Shown one piece after another: positions 1-7,959 of a stretch of 64,000 bases of DNA. The stretch comes from SAR202 cluster bacterium (GTDB lineage Bacteria > Chloroflexota > Dehalococcoidia > Lucifugimonadales > UBA2962). A program made the translations under genes and the position numbers. The stretch lies in assembly GCA_022447925.1 (NCBI GenBank), contig JAKUTS010000003.1:88118-152117 (forward strand). Reading direction: 5' to 3'. Numbering within the stretch: position 1 is the stretch's first letter; every line of letters begins with the position of its first letter. The notes below the pieces were generated by a model. The model searched no databases, was not told the origin of the DNA, and worked only from the letters and a program-made list of their open reading frames with translations.

Positions 1-1
1 A

Positions 2-1411
2 TCCACATTCCTTCTGAGCATTATAGTGTTGGTCTTGCTAATGGTTGCTTGTTCGAGCACATCGTCTGAAGAACAGATTAGCGTTGCAGGTGATCAAAAC
101 GTTAGCGAATCGAGTATCGTCGAAGTTCCAACTCCTGAGCCGACTCAAGTTCCAACTCCTGAGCCGACTCAAGTTCCAACTCCGGTGCCGGCTGAACCTA
201 TCGATGAAGCACCTGAAGCAGAAATCGATAGTTGTGCCGATATACCAGACTTAGATCAACAATCAATGTGTGAGTTTGGTTTGTCTATGGGATTAACGAT
301 AGAGGATATGATATCCATGGCTGAGTCAATGGGCATGGATCCACAAGAGATGATGGAAATGGCTGAATCCATGAATATGGACGACATGATGGAAATGGCT
401 GAATCCATAGATATGGATGACATGATGGAAATGGCTGATTCTATGGATATGGATGACATGATGGAAATGGGTGATTCGATGGATATGGCTGATTCTATGG
501 ATATGGACGGCATGATGGATATGGCTGAATCCATGCTTAGTGAGGTAGATGACTGTGATGCTGAAAAAAATATGATGAAGAGGATGATGTGCAAGATGGC
601 TAGCTCCATGGGTTCTGGGTCGAACTCAACGCATTCAGATGAAGCTCCGAAACTCATGAATTTGCTTATCCAGAATTTGGGGCCATGGGATCAGGCAAAG
701 GAGACTTTTGGAGACCTTAAATTTGACTCACGATTTGGAACAACAATTTTTGATGACTTTGGGATGGTGCATAATCCTGGCCAATCAAATGAATACGATA
801 ATCCCACTTTTGAATTCAAAGCACCAGCTGCTTCAATAGTGATTTCTCCAGTAAGTGGTGTGGTCACAAGATTAGTATGGCAGCCTTCGTCTGGTTATAA
901 GCAAGATGACTGGGAAATTATAATTAGTCCATCAAGAAGTTCTGATTGGGGAGTATTAATTGATCACATTGTAAGTATAGATTGTGATCGTACAGGAACT
1001 ACACCGGTCGACTGTGATTTGCCGTTGACGATAAATGGACAGGTTATCTCAGAAGGTACAACAATAGAGGCGAATGATGTTATTGGATATGTAGGTAACT
1101 GGGAAGACACTACAAACTCAGGTATTAATGGTCGTACCGAACTCACTTTATTTAAATACTATAGTGATAAATCTGGAGTTACTAACTATTGTCCGACAAT
1201 GCACTTAGATGAATCAGTAGAGTCTTTATTTAAAACGAAAATTCAAGAGCTGATGAGTAACTATGAAACATGGCCTGGTAATAGTGCGAGTAGTAACCAG
1301 GATCAAAAGGTATTCAGTTATAATCAAGGTGAAATGGTTTCTCCAGGCTGCAAATATAGTGCAATTGAGGAAGACTCTACTACTGGCGTAACCACACCGG
1401 TAATAGATTGA
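2..1411 (+). CDS. Met/Asp-rich repeat lipoprotein with degenerate M23-like C-terminal domain (5' partial)
   Basis: The reading frame is open from base 2. A GTG at 26 could be read as a start, but the preceding codons encode a hydrophobic stretch leading into the lipobox (LMVAC, Cys at about residue 9 counted from 26), so the signal peptide is probably cut by the window edge. After the Cys come a low-complexity linker, a Pro/Thr-rich spacer (VPTPEPTQ repeated), and about 70 residues of a Met/Asp/Glu-rich 12-residue repeat of the MDMDDMMEMAES type. The C-terminal 250 residues include a segment resembling the beta-rich core of M23/lipoyl-like domains (PVSGVV, then DHI, then NDVIGYVGNW). The catalytic HxxxD and HxH pattern of M23 is not present, so peptidase activity is not supported. 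It is likely an exported, membrane-anchored protein. Function is unknown; the Met-rich block could bind metal. Confidence 0.7.
   Translation, partial: STFLLSIIVLVLLMVACSSTSSEEQISVAGDQNVSESSIVEVPTPEPTQVPTPEPTQVPTPVPAEPIDEAPEAEIDSCADIPDLDQQSMCEFGLSMGLTIEDMISMAESMGMDPQEMMEMAESMNMDDMMEMAESIDMDDMMEMADSMDMDDMMEMGDSMDMADSMDMDGMMDMAESMLSEVDDCDAEKNMMKRMMCKMASSMGSGSNSTHSDEAPKLMNLLIQNLGPWDQAKETFGDLKFDSRFGTTIFDDFGMVHNPGQSNEYDNPTFEFKAPAASIVISPVSGVVTRLVWQPSSGYKQDDWEIIISPSRSSDWGVLIDHIVSIDCDRTGTTPVDCDLPLTINGQVISEGTTIEANDVIGYVGNWEDTTNSGINGRTELTLFKYYSDKSGVTNYCPTMHLDESVESLFKTKIQELMSNYETWPGNSASSNQDQKVFSYNQGEMVSPGCKYSAIEEDSTTGVTTPVID
125..193 (+). repeat. 24-bp tandem repeat encoding a Pro/Thr spacer
   Basis: Two exact 24-bp copies (125-148 and 149-172) plus a partial, diverged third copy encode VPTPEPTQ. 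The block lies between the lipoprotein signal and the Met-rich repeat, as expected for an extended spacer from the membrane surface. Confidence 0.85.
329..535 (+). repeat. ~36-bp tandem repeat encoding Met/Asp-rich units
   Basis: About five degenerate 36-bp units encode (M/I)xMDDMMEMA(E/D)S, with one half-unit (MDMADS). Units differ at a few bases each, so the repeat is diverged and coding. It lies inside the lipoprotein gene, residues about 102-170 counted from base 26. Confidence 0.85.
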
Positions 1412-1476
1412 ACTTTTTCAGTATTTATTAAGTGAACAGTTTTTCACAGTTATTCTAAAAAAAGAGGTGCGTTTAA

Positions 1477-1746
1477 TTGGAACTTTTTTGGAGAGCAAGG
1501 CGTAAAGGCGAGCGATTGATATTATCAGCTGGTCCTGGGCAAGAAGAAGAGGTCGGTGGAGTTAGAGAAACCAAAACAGGTTTTGACGCTTTTGCGAAAA
1601 CCTTTGGATATGACCCGGGTCGCGCTCAAAAAGATATCCCATCAATGAATGAAGCTAAATCTTTCGTGGAAGCTTTTAGACCATGGGAGCTTTTTACCGA
1701 TATCGAAGGGCTAGAGCCAGAGACCGAAGTCAGATCTGAAGACTGA
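1477..1746 (+). CDS. small acidic hypothetical protein (89 aa)
   Basis: It starts at TTG with an AGAGG ribosome site about 9 bases upstream. The N-terminus is basic (WRARRKGER), followed by a hydrophilic, acidic body ending in many Glu/Asp residues. No signal peptide, membrane segment or family motif is recognised. It lies 19 bp upstream of a 42-aa TatA-like peptide on the same strand, so the two may be co-transcribed. Real coding is supported by the ribosome site, the clean frame and the tight spacing. Confidence 0.55.
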   Translation: MELFWRARRKGERLILSAGPGQEEEVGGVRETKTGFDAFAKTFGYDPGRAQKDIPSMNEAKSFVEAFRPWELFTDIEGLEPETEVRSED

Positions 1747-1765
1747 TCATAAAGGCAACTACAGA

Positions 1766-1894
1766 ATGCCGATAATTTTTGGACCGATAGAGATTTTAAT
1801 AGTCATTGGTGTTATTGGCTCTTTATTAGGGCTAGGTAGGTTGACGGAAATCAGCCAAATTATATTGAAGACCATCAGATACATTAAACGGTAG
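1766..1894 (+). CDS. TatA-like single-pass membrane peptide (42 aa)
   Basis: A 42-codon frame from ATG 1766 to TAG 1894 encodes a short N-terminus with FGPIEILIV, one hydrophobic helix, a Gly-containing hinge (LLGLGRL) and an amphipathic basic tail ending KTIRYIKR. This is the order seen in TatA/TatE proteins: FG-P-x-E, transmembrane helix, FG hinge, amphipathic helix. The hinge Phe is replaced and the long acidic tail is absent. AAAGG lies about 10 bases upstream. The 3' end overlaps the convergent MFS gene by 11 bp. No tatC is in the window. It could be a minimal TatA paralogue or a fortuitous small membrane protein. Confidence 0.5.
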   Translation: MPIIFGPIEILIVIGVIGSLLGLGRLTEISQIILKTIRYIKR

Positions 1895-3131
1895 TTTCTT
1901 TATCGTCTTTCAATGCTGAGAGCTTGCTTGATGCGTTGATCAGTGGGAAAGACATCGCTATCAGAATGGCTATCACGGGGAACACCCAATTCAGACCATA
2001 AAGCTTAGCTATAGCCCCTCCTAAGAGGGCGATAAGCCCTCCTATAATCGGTGCGATTCCATACATTATAGCGAACCCTTTCCCGTGCATCTCTAGAGGT
2101 ATATTTTCACTTATTAATGCATTCGTTAATGGAGATCTCATGTTTGTTAGTAGTCTTATAAAAGGAGCTAATACTAACAACCAGACTCCCGTCGTCAAAG
2201 TTATTACAATCAAGATTGGTATTTGTACAAGTAGGATTAAATTCAGGCTTTTATATATGCCAATCTTTGAACCTAAGATACCTCCATAAATGCTTCCAGG
2301 CACACCAGCTAAAACCATTAAACTGACAAAAAGACCTGTTAATGAAAGCCCGATTACCTTACCTTCTTTTAGGCCTCCTATTTCCGCTACTGCTATAGGC
2401 ATGAAGGTGTCTAGGCCTGTTGCAGAAGCTTCCCCAATTATCAATATTGCATATGTCAAAAGAACCAACGGGTCTGCAAATGTCTTTATAACTGATTTGA
2501 TTTGCTGTGAAATCTTTTGATTATTTGCATCTGGTAGTTGAAACTTGTCATATTGTTCGTCAACAATTGGTATCAAAAGTAAGGGTATGAGTGAAATGAA
2601 TCCTGCTGTTAAAAAAGCATATCTCCAACCAAAGGATAACCCGATTGAGGTTAATAATATCGGAATTAAACCCATACCAATGCATCCTGCAGATTCGTGT
2701 AATCCCAAAGCCCTAGTTTTAGATTTAATGAATCTTGTTATAGAGGATAATCCAACGGGATGGTATATGCCCGTTCCTATACCGAGTATTGCGAATGAGA
2801 AAACCAACATAATTTGGTTATGTGAGATGTAAACCAGGAAACACCCCAACGCAGATAATATTGCAAAACTGGAATAGATTAATCTGCTGCTATATTTGTC
2901 TGCAAGGATTCCTGAAGTCACCCCGGCAAAGCCTCTAGAAATAATCATAATGTTTGCTACTATACCTAAGAAGAAAAAATCATCATAATCAACGGCAATC
3001 AAGAATAGCAAAGCTGGATAAATCAGATGCCATGCATCACAAACTGCATGTGATAAACCTGTGAAAATTAATAGATTCCGCTCTTTTTTGCTGAAGATTT
3101 GCGGTGTAGTATCGGGTCGATCTCTGTTCAT
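1884..3131 (-). CDS. MFS transporter, fosmidomycin-resistance-like
   Basis: The 415-residue polytopic protein has about 12 hydrophobic helices. The first helix carries GLSHAVCDAWHLIYPALL, resembling the HxxxD/N start of Fsr-type major facilitator proteins, followed by a typical loop 2-3 region (GILADKYSSRLIYSS). It is an inner-membrane secondary carrier or drug/metabolite exporter; the substrate cannot be inferred. It is divergent from the lipoprotein gene at 3262, and the shared upstream region carries repeated operator-like elements. The start ATG gives a normal-length family member. Confidence 0.8.
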   Translation of the reverse strand: MNRDRPDTTPQIFSKKERNLLIFTGLSHAVCDAWHLIYPALLFLIAVDYDDFFFLGIVANIMIISRGFAGVTSGILADKYSSRLIYSSFAILSALGCFLVYISHNQIMLVFSFAILGIGTGIYHPVGLSSITRFIKSKTRALGLHESAGCIGMGLIPILLTSIGLSFGWRYAFLTAGFISLIPLLLIPIVDEQYDKFQLPDANNQKISQQIKSVIKTFADPLVLLTYAILIIGEASATGLDTFMPIAVAEIGGLKEGKVIGLSLTGLFVSLMVLAGVPGSIYGGILGSKIGIYKSLNLILLVQIPILIVITLTTGVWLLVLAPFIRLLTNMRSPLTNALISENIPLEMHGKGFAIMYGIAPIIGGLIALLGGAIAKLYGLNWVFPVIAILIAMSFPLINASSKLSALKDDKETTV

Positions 3132-3152
3132 CGATATAAGGTATGTATTTAT

Positions 3153-3243
3153 TCTTGTTAATACAAGAGAATGTAGGTGTTAAATTCGAAAAAGATCTAC
3201 TAACTTTATTAAGATTAGAGACGTTAATCTTATTAATACAAGA
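3153..3243. promoter_or_regulatory. repeated operator-like elements in a divergent intergenic region
   Basis: The 11-mer TTAATACAAGA occurs at 3158-3168 and again at 3233-3243. The first copy is the right half of an inverted repeat, TCTTGT-TAAT-ACAAGA (3153-3168). Between the copies lies a second inverted repeat, AAGATTA-gagacg-TAATCTT (3211-3230), extendable outward with one mismatch. The elements sit between the divergent MFS (minus) and lipoprotein (plus) genes, which suits a shared regulator. The binding protein is unknown. Confidence 0.4.
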
Positions 3244-3261
3244 AATACACAGGACAATCTA

Positions 3262-4146
3262 TTGATAATCGATTCTTCAACATATTTAAATCACGAACTG
3301 ACTTCGTTTAAGAGACAAATCAAACCGATATTACTAATAACCTTAACCATGTTAACGATATTCTTAGGTTCGTGCTCTGACAAACAAGAAAGTAATGATG
3401 AGCTGTCTCGAGATACTGTATCCGTATCAGCGCCTATCAGAGACGTGGTTGTAGCCTCAAATTCAGAAACAAATGAACATACTGTTTTCGTCTTATCCGC
3501 CCAATTATTTGAGTGTCATACGCCATCAGTATGGAACGTTGAAAGAATAGGAGATTTGATTAATATTGAGGTTTATAACCTACAGCCGGTTGAACTACCT
3601 GATGACTGCAAAGAGAGTTTAAGTACTACCCAAAATGAAATAGCTATTGGAAGTAAATTTGAAATTGGTAATACATACACTGTGGTAGTAAATGGATTCA
3701 CTAAAGCGTTTATAGCTGGCGGTGATAATTTAAAAACCGTAGATGTTGCTAAACAAGAAATACTCGAAGAAGAAAAAGAATTTTTAAATGAAGTCATATT
3801 AGTTCCCGAATTGCCAGCAATTGATGTTCCTGTTATCTCGAATTCGGTTGATGCAGATTGGAATTTTGATAACCGAACTGTAATTGTTACTGTTTTAGTT
3901 ACAACAAAGTTAGAAGAGCCTGTTGAAGGATTAAATGTAGAAGTTTCCTTGGTAGGACCTGTAGGTCCAGATATTCAGTCCCTTACTGCTACGGAAATTA
4001 CTGAACAAAATGGTATAGCTACTTTTGATGCGGTTTTAGATAAAGATGGATCGTATATGTTTTCCGTTGAATACATAAATGGTAGGGGTGTCGAGTTTGA
4101 TAAGAATCTAGGAGAATCGTATTTACAGATCGATATAGGAGATTAA
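3262..4146 (+). CDS. lipoprotein with C-terminal Ig-like domain
   Basis: The start is TTG 3262. A basic stretch (FKRQIKP) leads into a hydrophobic helix and the lipobox FLGSC at about residue 39, a lipoprotein signal with a rather long n-region. The mature part has two beta-rich segments. The last 100 residues (from about 195) have alternating hydrophobic strands and a GIATFDAVLDKDG turn, as in bacterial Ig-like or invasin-type domains. It is probably surface-anchored; function is unknown. Its stop overlaps the stop of the convergent amidohydrolase by 4 bp. Confidence 0.65.
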   Translation: MIIDSSTYLNHELTSFKRQIKPILLITLTMLTIFLGSCSDKQESNDELSRDTVSVSAPIRDVVVASNSETNEHTVFVLSAQLFECHTPSVWNVERIGDLINIEVYNLQPVELPDDCKESLSTTQNEIAIGSKFEIGNTYTVVVNGFTKAFIAGGDNLKTVDVAKQEILEEEKEFLNEVILVPELPAIDVPVISNSVDADWNFDNRTVIVTVLVTTKLEEPVEGLNVEVSLVGPVGPDIQSLTATEITEQNGIATFDAVLDKDGSYMFSVEYINGRGVEFDKNLGESYLQIDIGD

Positions 4147-5726
4147 TCTCGGCCACGCCTTAGAGATTTTCCTGGTAATGCCAGAGTATGGGTTCCTTTA
4201 TCTATTACCAACTCCCCGTTAACCATCACATAGTCGATGCCTATTGGAAACTGCTTTGGGTTTGATTTAGATGCGTGAGTTTTCACGGTTTTCGGATCAA
4301 AAATCACTATATCGGCTTTCATACTATTTCGTAATATTCCACGGTCTGTTAAACCAAGTCTTTGTGCAGGAAATGAAGTCATTTTTCTAATTGCCTCCGG
4401 TAAACGCAAATGTTTCTCAGCTCTAACGAATTCTGCTAAAACAATTGGAAAGCAACCGTATGTTCTCGGATTCGGATAATCACCAAATAAGATAGCATCG
4501 CTTGCTATCATTCCATATGGATGCGATACGAAAGCTGGTAACGTATGAGCGTTAGTGCCAGTCCCAACCTGAGAAATGCCGAGTTTTTCTTCAATAAGAA
4601 GTTCAATCATGACATCAACTGGATCCATCTCTTTCAAGTTAGATATCTCTGAGAGTGACATGCCATCGAATTTTTTGTTAGAAGGTTTATGGAAAGCAGT
4701 TAGCCACAGATCATCCCATTTATAAGGGGCATCACTTTGGGAACACATTTCCCTTTTGATTTTATCTTTAGCATCAGGGTCTTTTAGTCTATTCATTATT
4801 GCCTCTGGACCGCCACTTTTACACCATGATGGTAATTGTATTGTTAGTGAAGTTCCTGAATAAGGATATGTGTAACAGTCAAACGTTACATCCATACCCT
4901 TGCTCCTATTGTCATCAACTAGCCCTAAATAATCTAAATGACTTCCATCTCCAAGAAAACTTTGTCGATAATGAGTTAAATGTATTGGGATACCGCTTCT
5001 TTTGCCAATTTCGATTGCTTCCTCCCAAGGAGCCAAAGTTCCTTGAGACTTCAAACTTGCCCGCGTGTGAGTATGGTAAAAACCGCCTAATTCATTGGCT
5101 GTTTTAGATATTGCTATCAGCTCATCAGTACTGGCATAAGAACCTGGAGGATAGTCCAATCCGGTAGATATACCCCATGCGCCTTCTTCCATAGCCTCAC
5201 GAACTACTGACTGCATATTATGAATCTGTTTTTGAGTTGCAGGAGTGTCATCCCATCCTACTGACCAAATTCGAACGGGAGAATTGCCCAATATGATTGC
5301 CATGTTAATGGCAACTTTATTGTCATATTTACTTAGTTGATCAGCTACCGTTAGCCAGTCAGCGGGGACTGGAGGATATCCATTTAAACCGGAATCTAGC
5401 CAAATATACCTGTTTAGTTCATCTACCGTTTTGAAAGGAGCATGGGATATGCCATCGATTCCAATTAACTCAGTTGTGACACCCTGCCGGACTTTAGGCT
5501 CGTGGTTAGGCTCTCCTAGTATTGTTAGTCCAGCATGTGAATGAAGATCTATAAAACCGGGGCATACAACCATATTTGTGGCGTCAATAACTCTACTCGC
5601 TGGTATCTCATTAACGCTGCCTCGAATTATCTGTATAGTATCTCCCGATACTCCCACTGATCCATAAAAACCCTCACTACCGGTTCCGTCTATGATCAAT
5701 GCATTTTTAATTAGTGTGTTAAACAT
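4143..5726 (-). CDS. N-acyl-D-amino-acid deacylase / D-aminoacylase family amidohydrolase
   Basis: This 527-residue metal-dependent hydrolase has the full family pattern: N-terminal beta-sandwich strands, metal-binding DLHSHAG after PGF, then HTHTR and IPIHLTHY, and the C-terminal block SDAILFGDYPNPRTYGCFP. It is predicted to release D-amino acids from N-acyl-D-amino acids or related amides in the cytoplasm. No signal peptide is visible. A close paralogue lies at 44107-45675 with the same motifs and C-terminal LPEAIRKMTS block. Substrate range cannot be settled from sequence; dihydroorotase-like relatives are less likely because of the long insert and C-terminal motif. Confidence 0.88.
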   Translation of the reverse strand: MFNTLIKNALIIDGTGSEGFYGSVGVSGDTIQIIRGSVNEIPASRVIDATNMVVCPGFIDLHSHAGLTILGEPNHEPKVRQGVTTELIGIDGISHAPFKTVDELNRYIWLDSGLNGYPPVPADWLTVADQLSKYDNKVAINMAIILGNSPVRIWSVGWDDTPATQKQIHNMQSVVREAMEEGAWGISTGLDYPPGSYASTDELIAISKTANELGGFYHTHTRASLKSQGTLAPWEEAIEIGKRSGIPIHLTHYRQSFLGDGSHLDYLGLVDDNRSKGMDVTFDCYTYPYSGTSLTIQLPSWCKSGGPEAIMNRLKDPDAKDKIKREMCSQSDAPYKWDDLWLTAFHKPSNKKFDGMSLSEISNLKEMDPVDVMIELLIEEKLGISQVGTGTNAHTLPAFVSHPYGMIASDAILFGDYPNPRTYGCFPIVLAEFVRAEKHLRLPEAIRKMTSFPAQRLGLTDRGILRNSMKADIVIFDPKTVKTHASKSNPKQFPIGIDYVMVNGELVIDKGTHTLALPGKSLRRGRD

Positions 5727-5916
5727 TCATATACCTAATCGAATAAGTTTTTACATTGTAATTGGTTATTGATATTAAATTCATCCACTGTTTACATTTA
5801 TACATATATGACATGATAACTCAGGTGTTTAAGCTACTGTTCTATTATGACTGTAACTGATATTTTTACTACATAGTAAGATTTCACGATAATTTAAGAT
5901 TTAACTGAGGGGTAAA

Positions 5917-6825
5917 TTGAAAGCAATATTAACTGGTGGAGCAGGTTTTATTGGTTCTCATATAGCCGATGATCTCATAGGCAAGGGTGCAAAAGTTCTT
6001 GTTATTGATGACCTTTCGTCTGGTGATATTAATAATTTGTCAAAGAGTGTGGAATTTTTAAACCTAAATATTGCTGATCAGAAATTACCAAAGATCCTAA
6101 AGGATTTCAAAGCGAACGTGCTGATCCATTGCGCCGCACAAGCTTCTGTGGCTCAGTCGATTAATATGCCAGCTTTTGATGCTGAAGTGAACATATTAAA
6201 TGGCCTGCAAATTATAGATTATGCCGTGAATGCTGATGTCAAATCATACATATATTTGAATACCGGTGGTGCATTATACGGCGAGCCGAATTATTTACCT
6301 TGTGATGAGCAACATCCGATTAAGCCCATTAGCCCTTATGGGTTGAGTAAATGGACTCTCGAGAATTACTTTGATTTATTATTACCATCTTCAACTAAAT
6401 TTACCAGTCTGCGCCTTGCAAATGTATATGGTCCCCGTCAAGACCCTGAAGGTGAAGCAGGAGTGGTAGCGATATTTTCAAGAAGAATGCTTGATGACAA
6501 GGATGTGAAAATTTTTGGAGACGGAGAGCAAAGCAGAGACTTTGTTTATGTCCAGGATGTTGCATCAGCAGTACTTGCCACAATAGATACAGAAGCACAA
6601 GGACATATAAATATTGGTTCCGGCGAACAGACATCTGTAAATCAGATTTTTAAACAATTAAGTACTGAGATTAGCTACACCAAAAAACCGCTTTATGAAC
6701 CAGAGCGTCAAGGTGATGTCAGGCACATATATTTAAATGCTACGAAAGCGGAAGAAGATTTGAATTGGATAGCAAGCATAAATTTACAAGAAGGCTTGAA
6801 GCGAACTGTTGATGCGTTAAGATAA
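5917..6825 (+). CDS. NAD-dependent sugar-nucleotide epimerase/dehydratase (GalE-like)
   Basis: The 302-residue extended SDR has the NAD-binding TGGAGFIGSH at its start, the active-site YGLSK and the substrate-loop block RLANVYGPRQDP. The family reaction is C4 epimerisation or dehydration of a nucleotide sugar, feeding cell-surface glycan synthesis. It starts at TTG behind a strong GAGGGG site. It stands alone on the plus strand, with a 190-bp upstream region lacking a recognisable RNA element. Exact sugar specificity is not determinable. Confidence 0.85.
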   Translation: MKAILTGGAGFIGSHIADDLIGKGAKVLVIDDLSSGDINNLSKSVEFLNLNIADQKLPKILKDFKANVLIHCAAQASVAQSINMPAFDAEVNILNGLQIIDYAVNADVKSYIYLNTGGALYGEPNYLPCDEQHPIKPISPYGLSKWTLENYFDLLLPSSTKFTSLRLANVYGPRQDPEGEAGVVAIFSRRMLDDKDVKIFGDGEQSRDFVYVQDVASAVLATIDTEAQGHINIGSGEQTSVNQIFKQLSTEISYTKKPLYEPERQGDVRHIYLNATKAEEDLNWIASINLQEGLKRTVDALR

Positions 6826-6840
6826 CTTTAAAAACCTGAA

Positions 6841-7809
6841 CTACATTTTAGAATTCTTTATAACGTGGTACTTTTTATTCAATCCCTTATTTCCTTCTTT
6901 CATGCAGTTCATTGTTGCTATACTTTTCGCATATTGAATTAAAAATTGAAAATTCTGCTTAGAATTCATTTTTGGTTCCAAATAAAAAACATCGATTAGA
7001 TGAGTATCATTCTCCTTCGATGCGTTAACTGTAGAAATGTGTTTTTTCGAATCTATCCAAATCCAACCTAAATCAAATAGTAATTTCTTCTCTACATTTT
7101 GCTCTTGAATAGAAGAAACCATCGAACAACCTCTGTAGTTTTTATTTAATTTTATTATTGGACCTGATTTATCGATGATGGAATCTATAGTTGTTTCATC
7201 TACATATGCCCAATATCTGGCTTGAGGTAGATCTATAAGAGTTGGAGCGAATCTGTGGCCGCCAGTATGGCTGGTTCTCCATATACGGATGGAGTTCATG
7301 AGATCAGGTGATTGGGTATACTTGCGGCGCAACTGATTGTATAAGGGTACCGCAATCGAACCACAACACCTGTCTCGATTCCCGTGAGTACAAATCAATA
7401 TGTCTCTAACAGACTCGGTATTTTGTTTAAACCTTGAATATTTTTCTGCCTGCTGAGCGCTTTTAATTAGCGATTTACATAGATCTGTTAGAAATGCTTC
7501 TGGGACCAAGTACTCTAATCTATGGGCAGCCAGTAAAAATTTTGGATCTTTAGTAAACAACATCACTCTTCGCATTCCAGGTACGGAGTATTGTTCGTCT
7601 GGCAATATACATTGAAGTCTAATGTTATGTCCTGTCTGGTTTAATTCATTTATGTAACTAGTTAAAGATTCATCAAAATGTTTTGACTCCTCAATTTTTG
7701 CTGACCATGGGGGAGGCAATTCAATTACAATACATTTTGTCCACATAGGGGCTGTCCCTATTGGGTCTTCTTCTAGTAACCGAGATAATTCAGAACAAGT
7801 CTTTAGCAT
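6841..7809 (-). CDS. sucrase/ferredoxin-like (Apd1-type thioredoxin-fold Fe-S) protein
   Basis: The 322-residue protein has the signature CTHGNRDRCCG in mid-sequence and the downstream block SHTGGHRFAPT. These match the Cys and His ligand regions of the Suc_Fer-like/Apd1 family, whose members are thioredoxin-fold [2Fe-2S] proteins. The role is probably redox or electron transfer in the cytoplasm; family members have poorly known partners. Length is normal. It is convergent with the epimerase (15-bp gap) and divergent from the alcohol dehydrogenase. Confidence 0.75.
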   Translation of the reverse strand: MLKTCSELSRLLEEDPIGTAPMWTKCIVIELPPPWSAKIEESKHFDESLTSYINELNQTGHNIRLQCILPDEQYSVPGMRRVMLFTKDPKFLLAAHRLEYLVPEAFLTDLCKSLIKSAQQAEKYSRFKQNTESVRDILICTHGNRDRCCGSIAVPLYNQLRRKYTQSPDLMNSIRIWRTSHTGGHRFAPTLIDLPQARYWAYVDETTIDSIIDKSGPIIKLNKNYRGCSMVSSIQEQNVEKKLLFDLGWIWIDSKKHISTVNASKENDTHLIDVFYLEPKMNSKQNFQFLIQYAKSIATMNCMKEGNKGLNKKYHVIKNSKM

Positions 7810-7959
7810 AAAAAGTTATTTATATTGGGATAATTTTCGTATTTAGCAAGAAACATTTATTGTGTGAAATATATTATGATTCATTTTTATAGGATTACAA
7901 ACAAGTCCGAGTTTAAACCATGTTTTATTTAAATGACATTTTGATTTGAGGAAATTTAT

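Noticed and set aside
125..535. CRISPR-like array
   Set aside because: The repeats are in frame, code for Pro/Thr and Met/Asp units, have no unique spacers and no cas genes are near.
600..1411. Active M23 metallopeptidase
   Set aside because: The M23 metal ligands (HxxxD, HxH) are not present in the C-terminal beta-rich domain.
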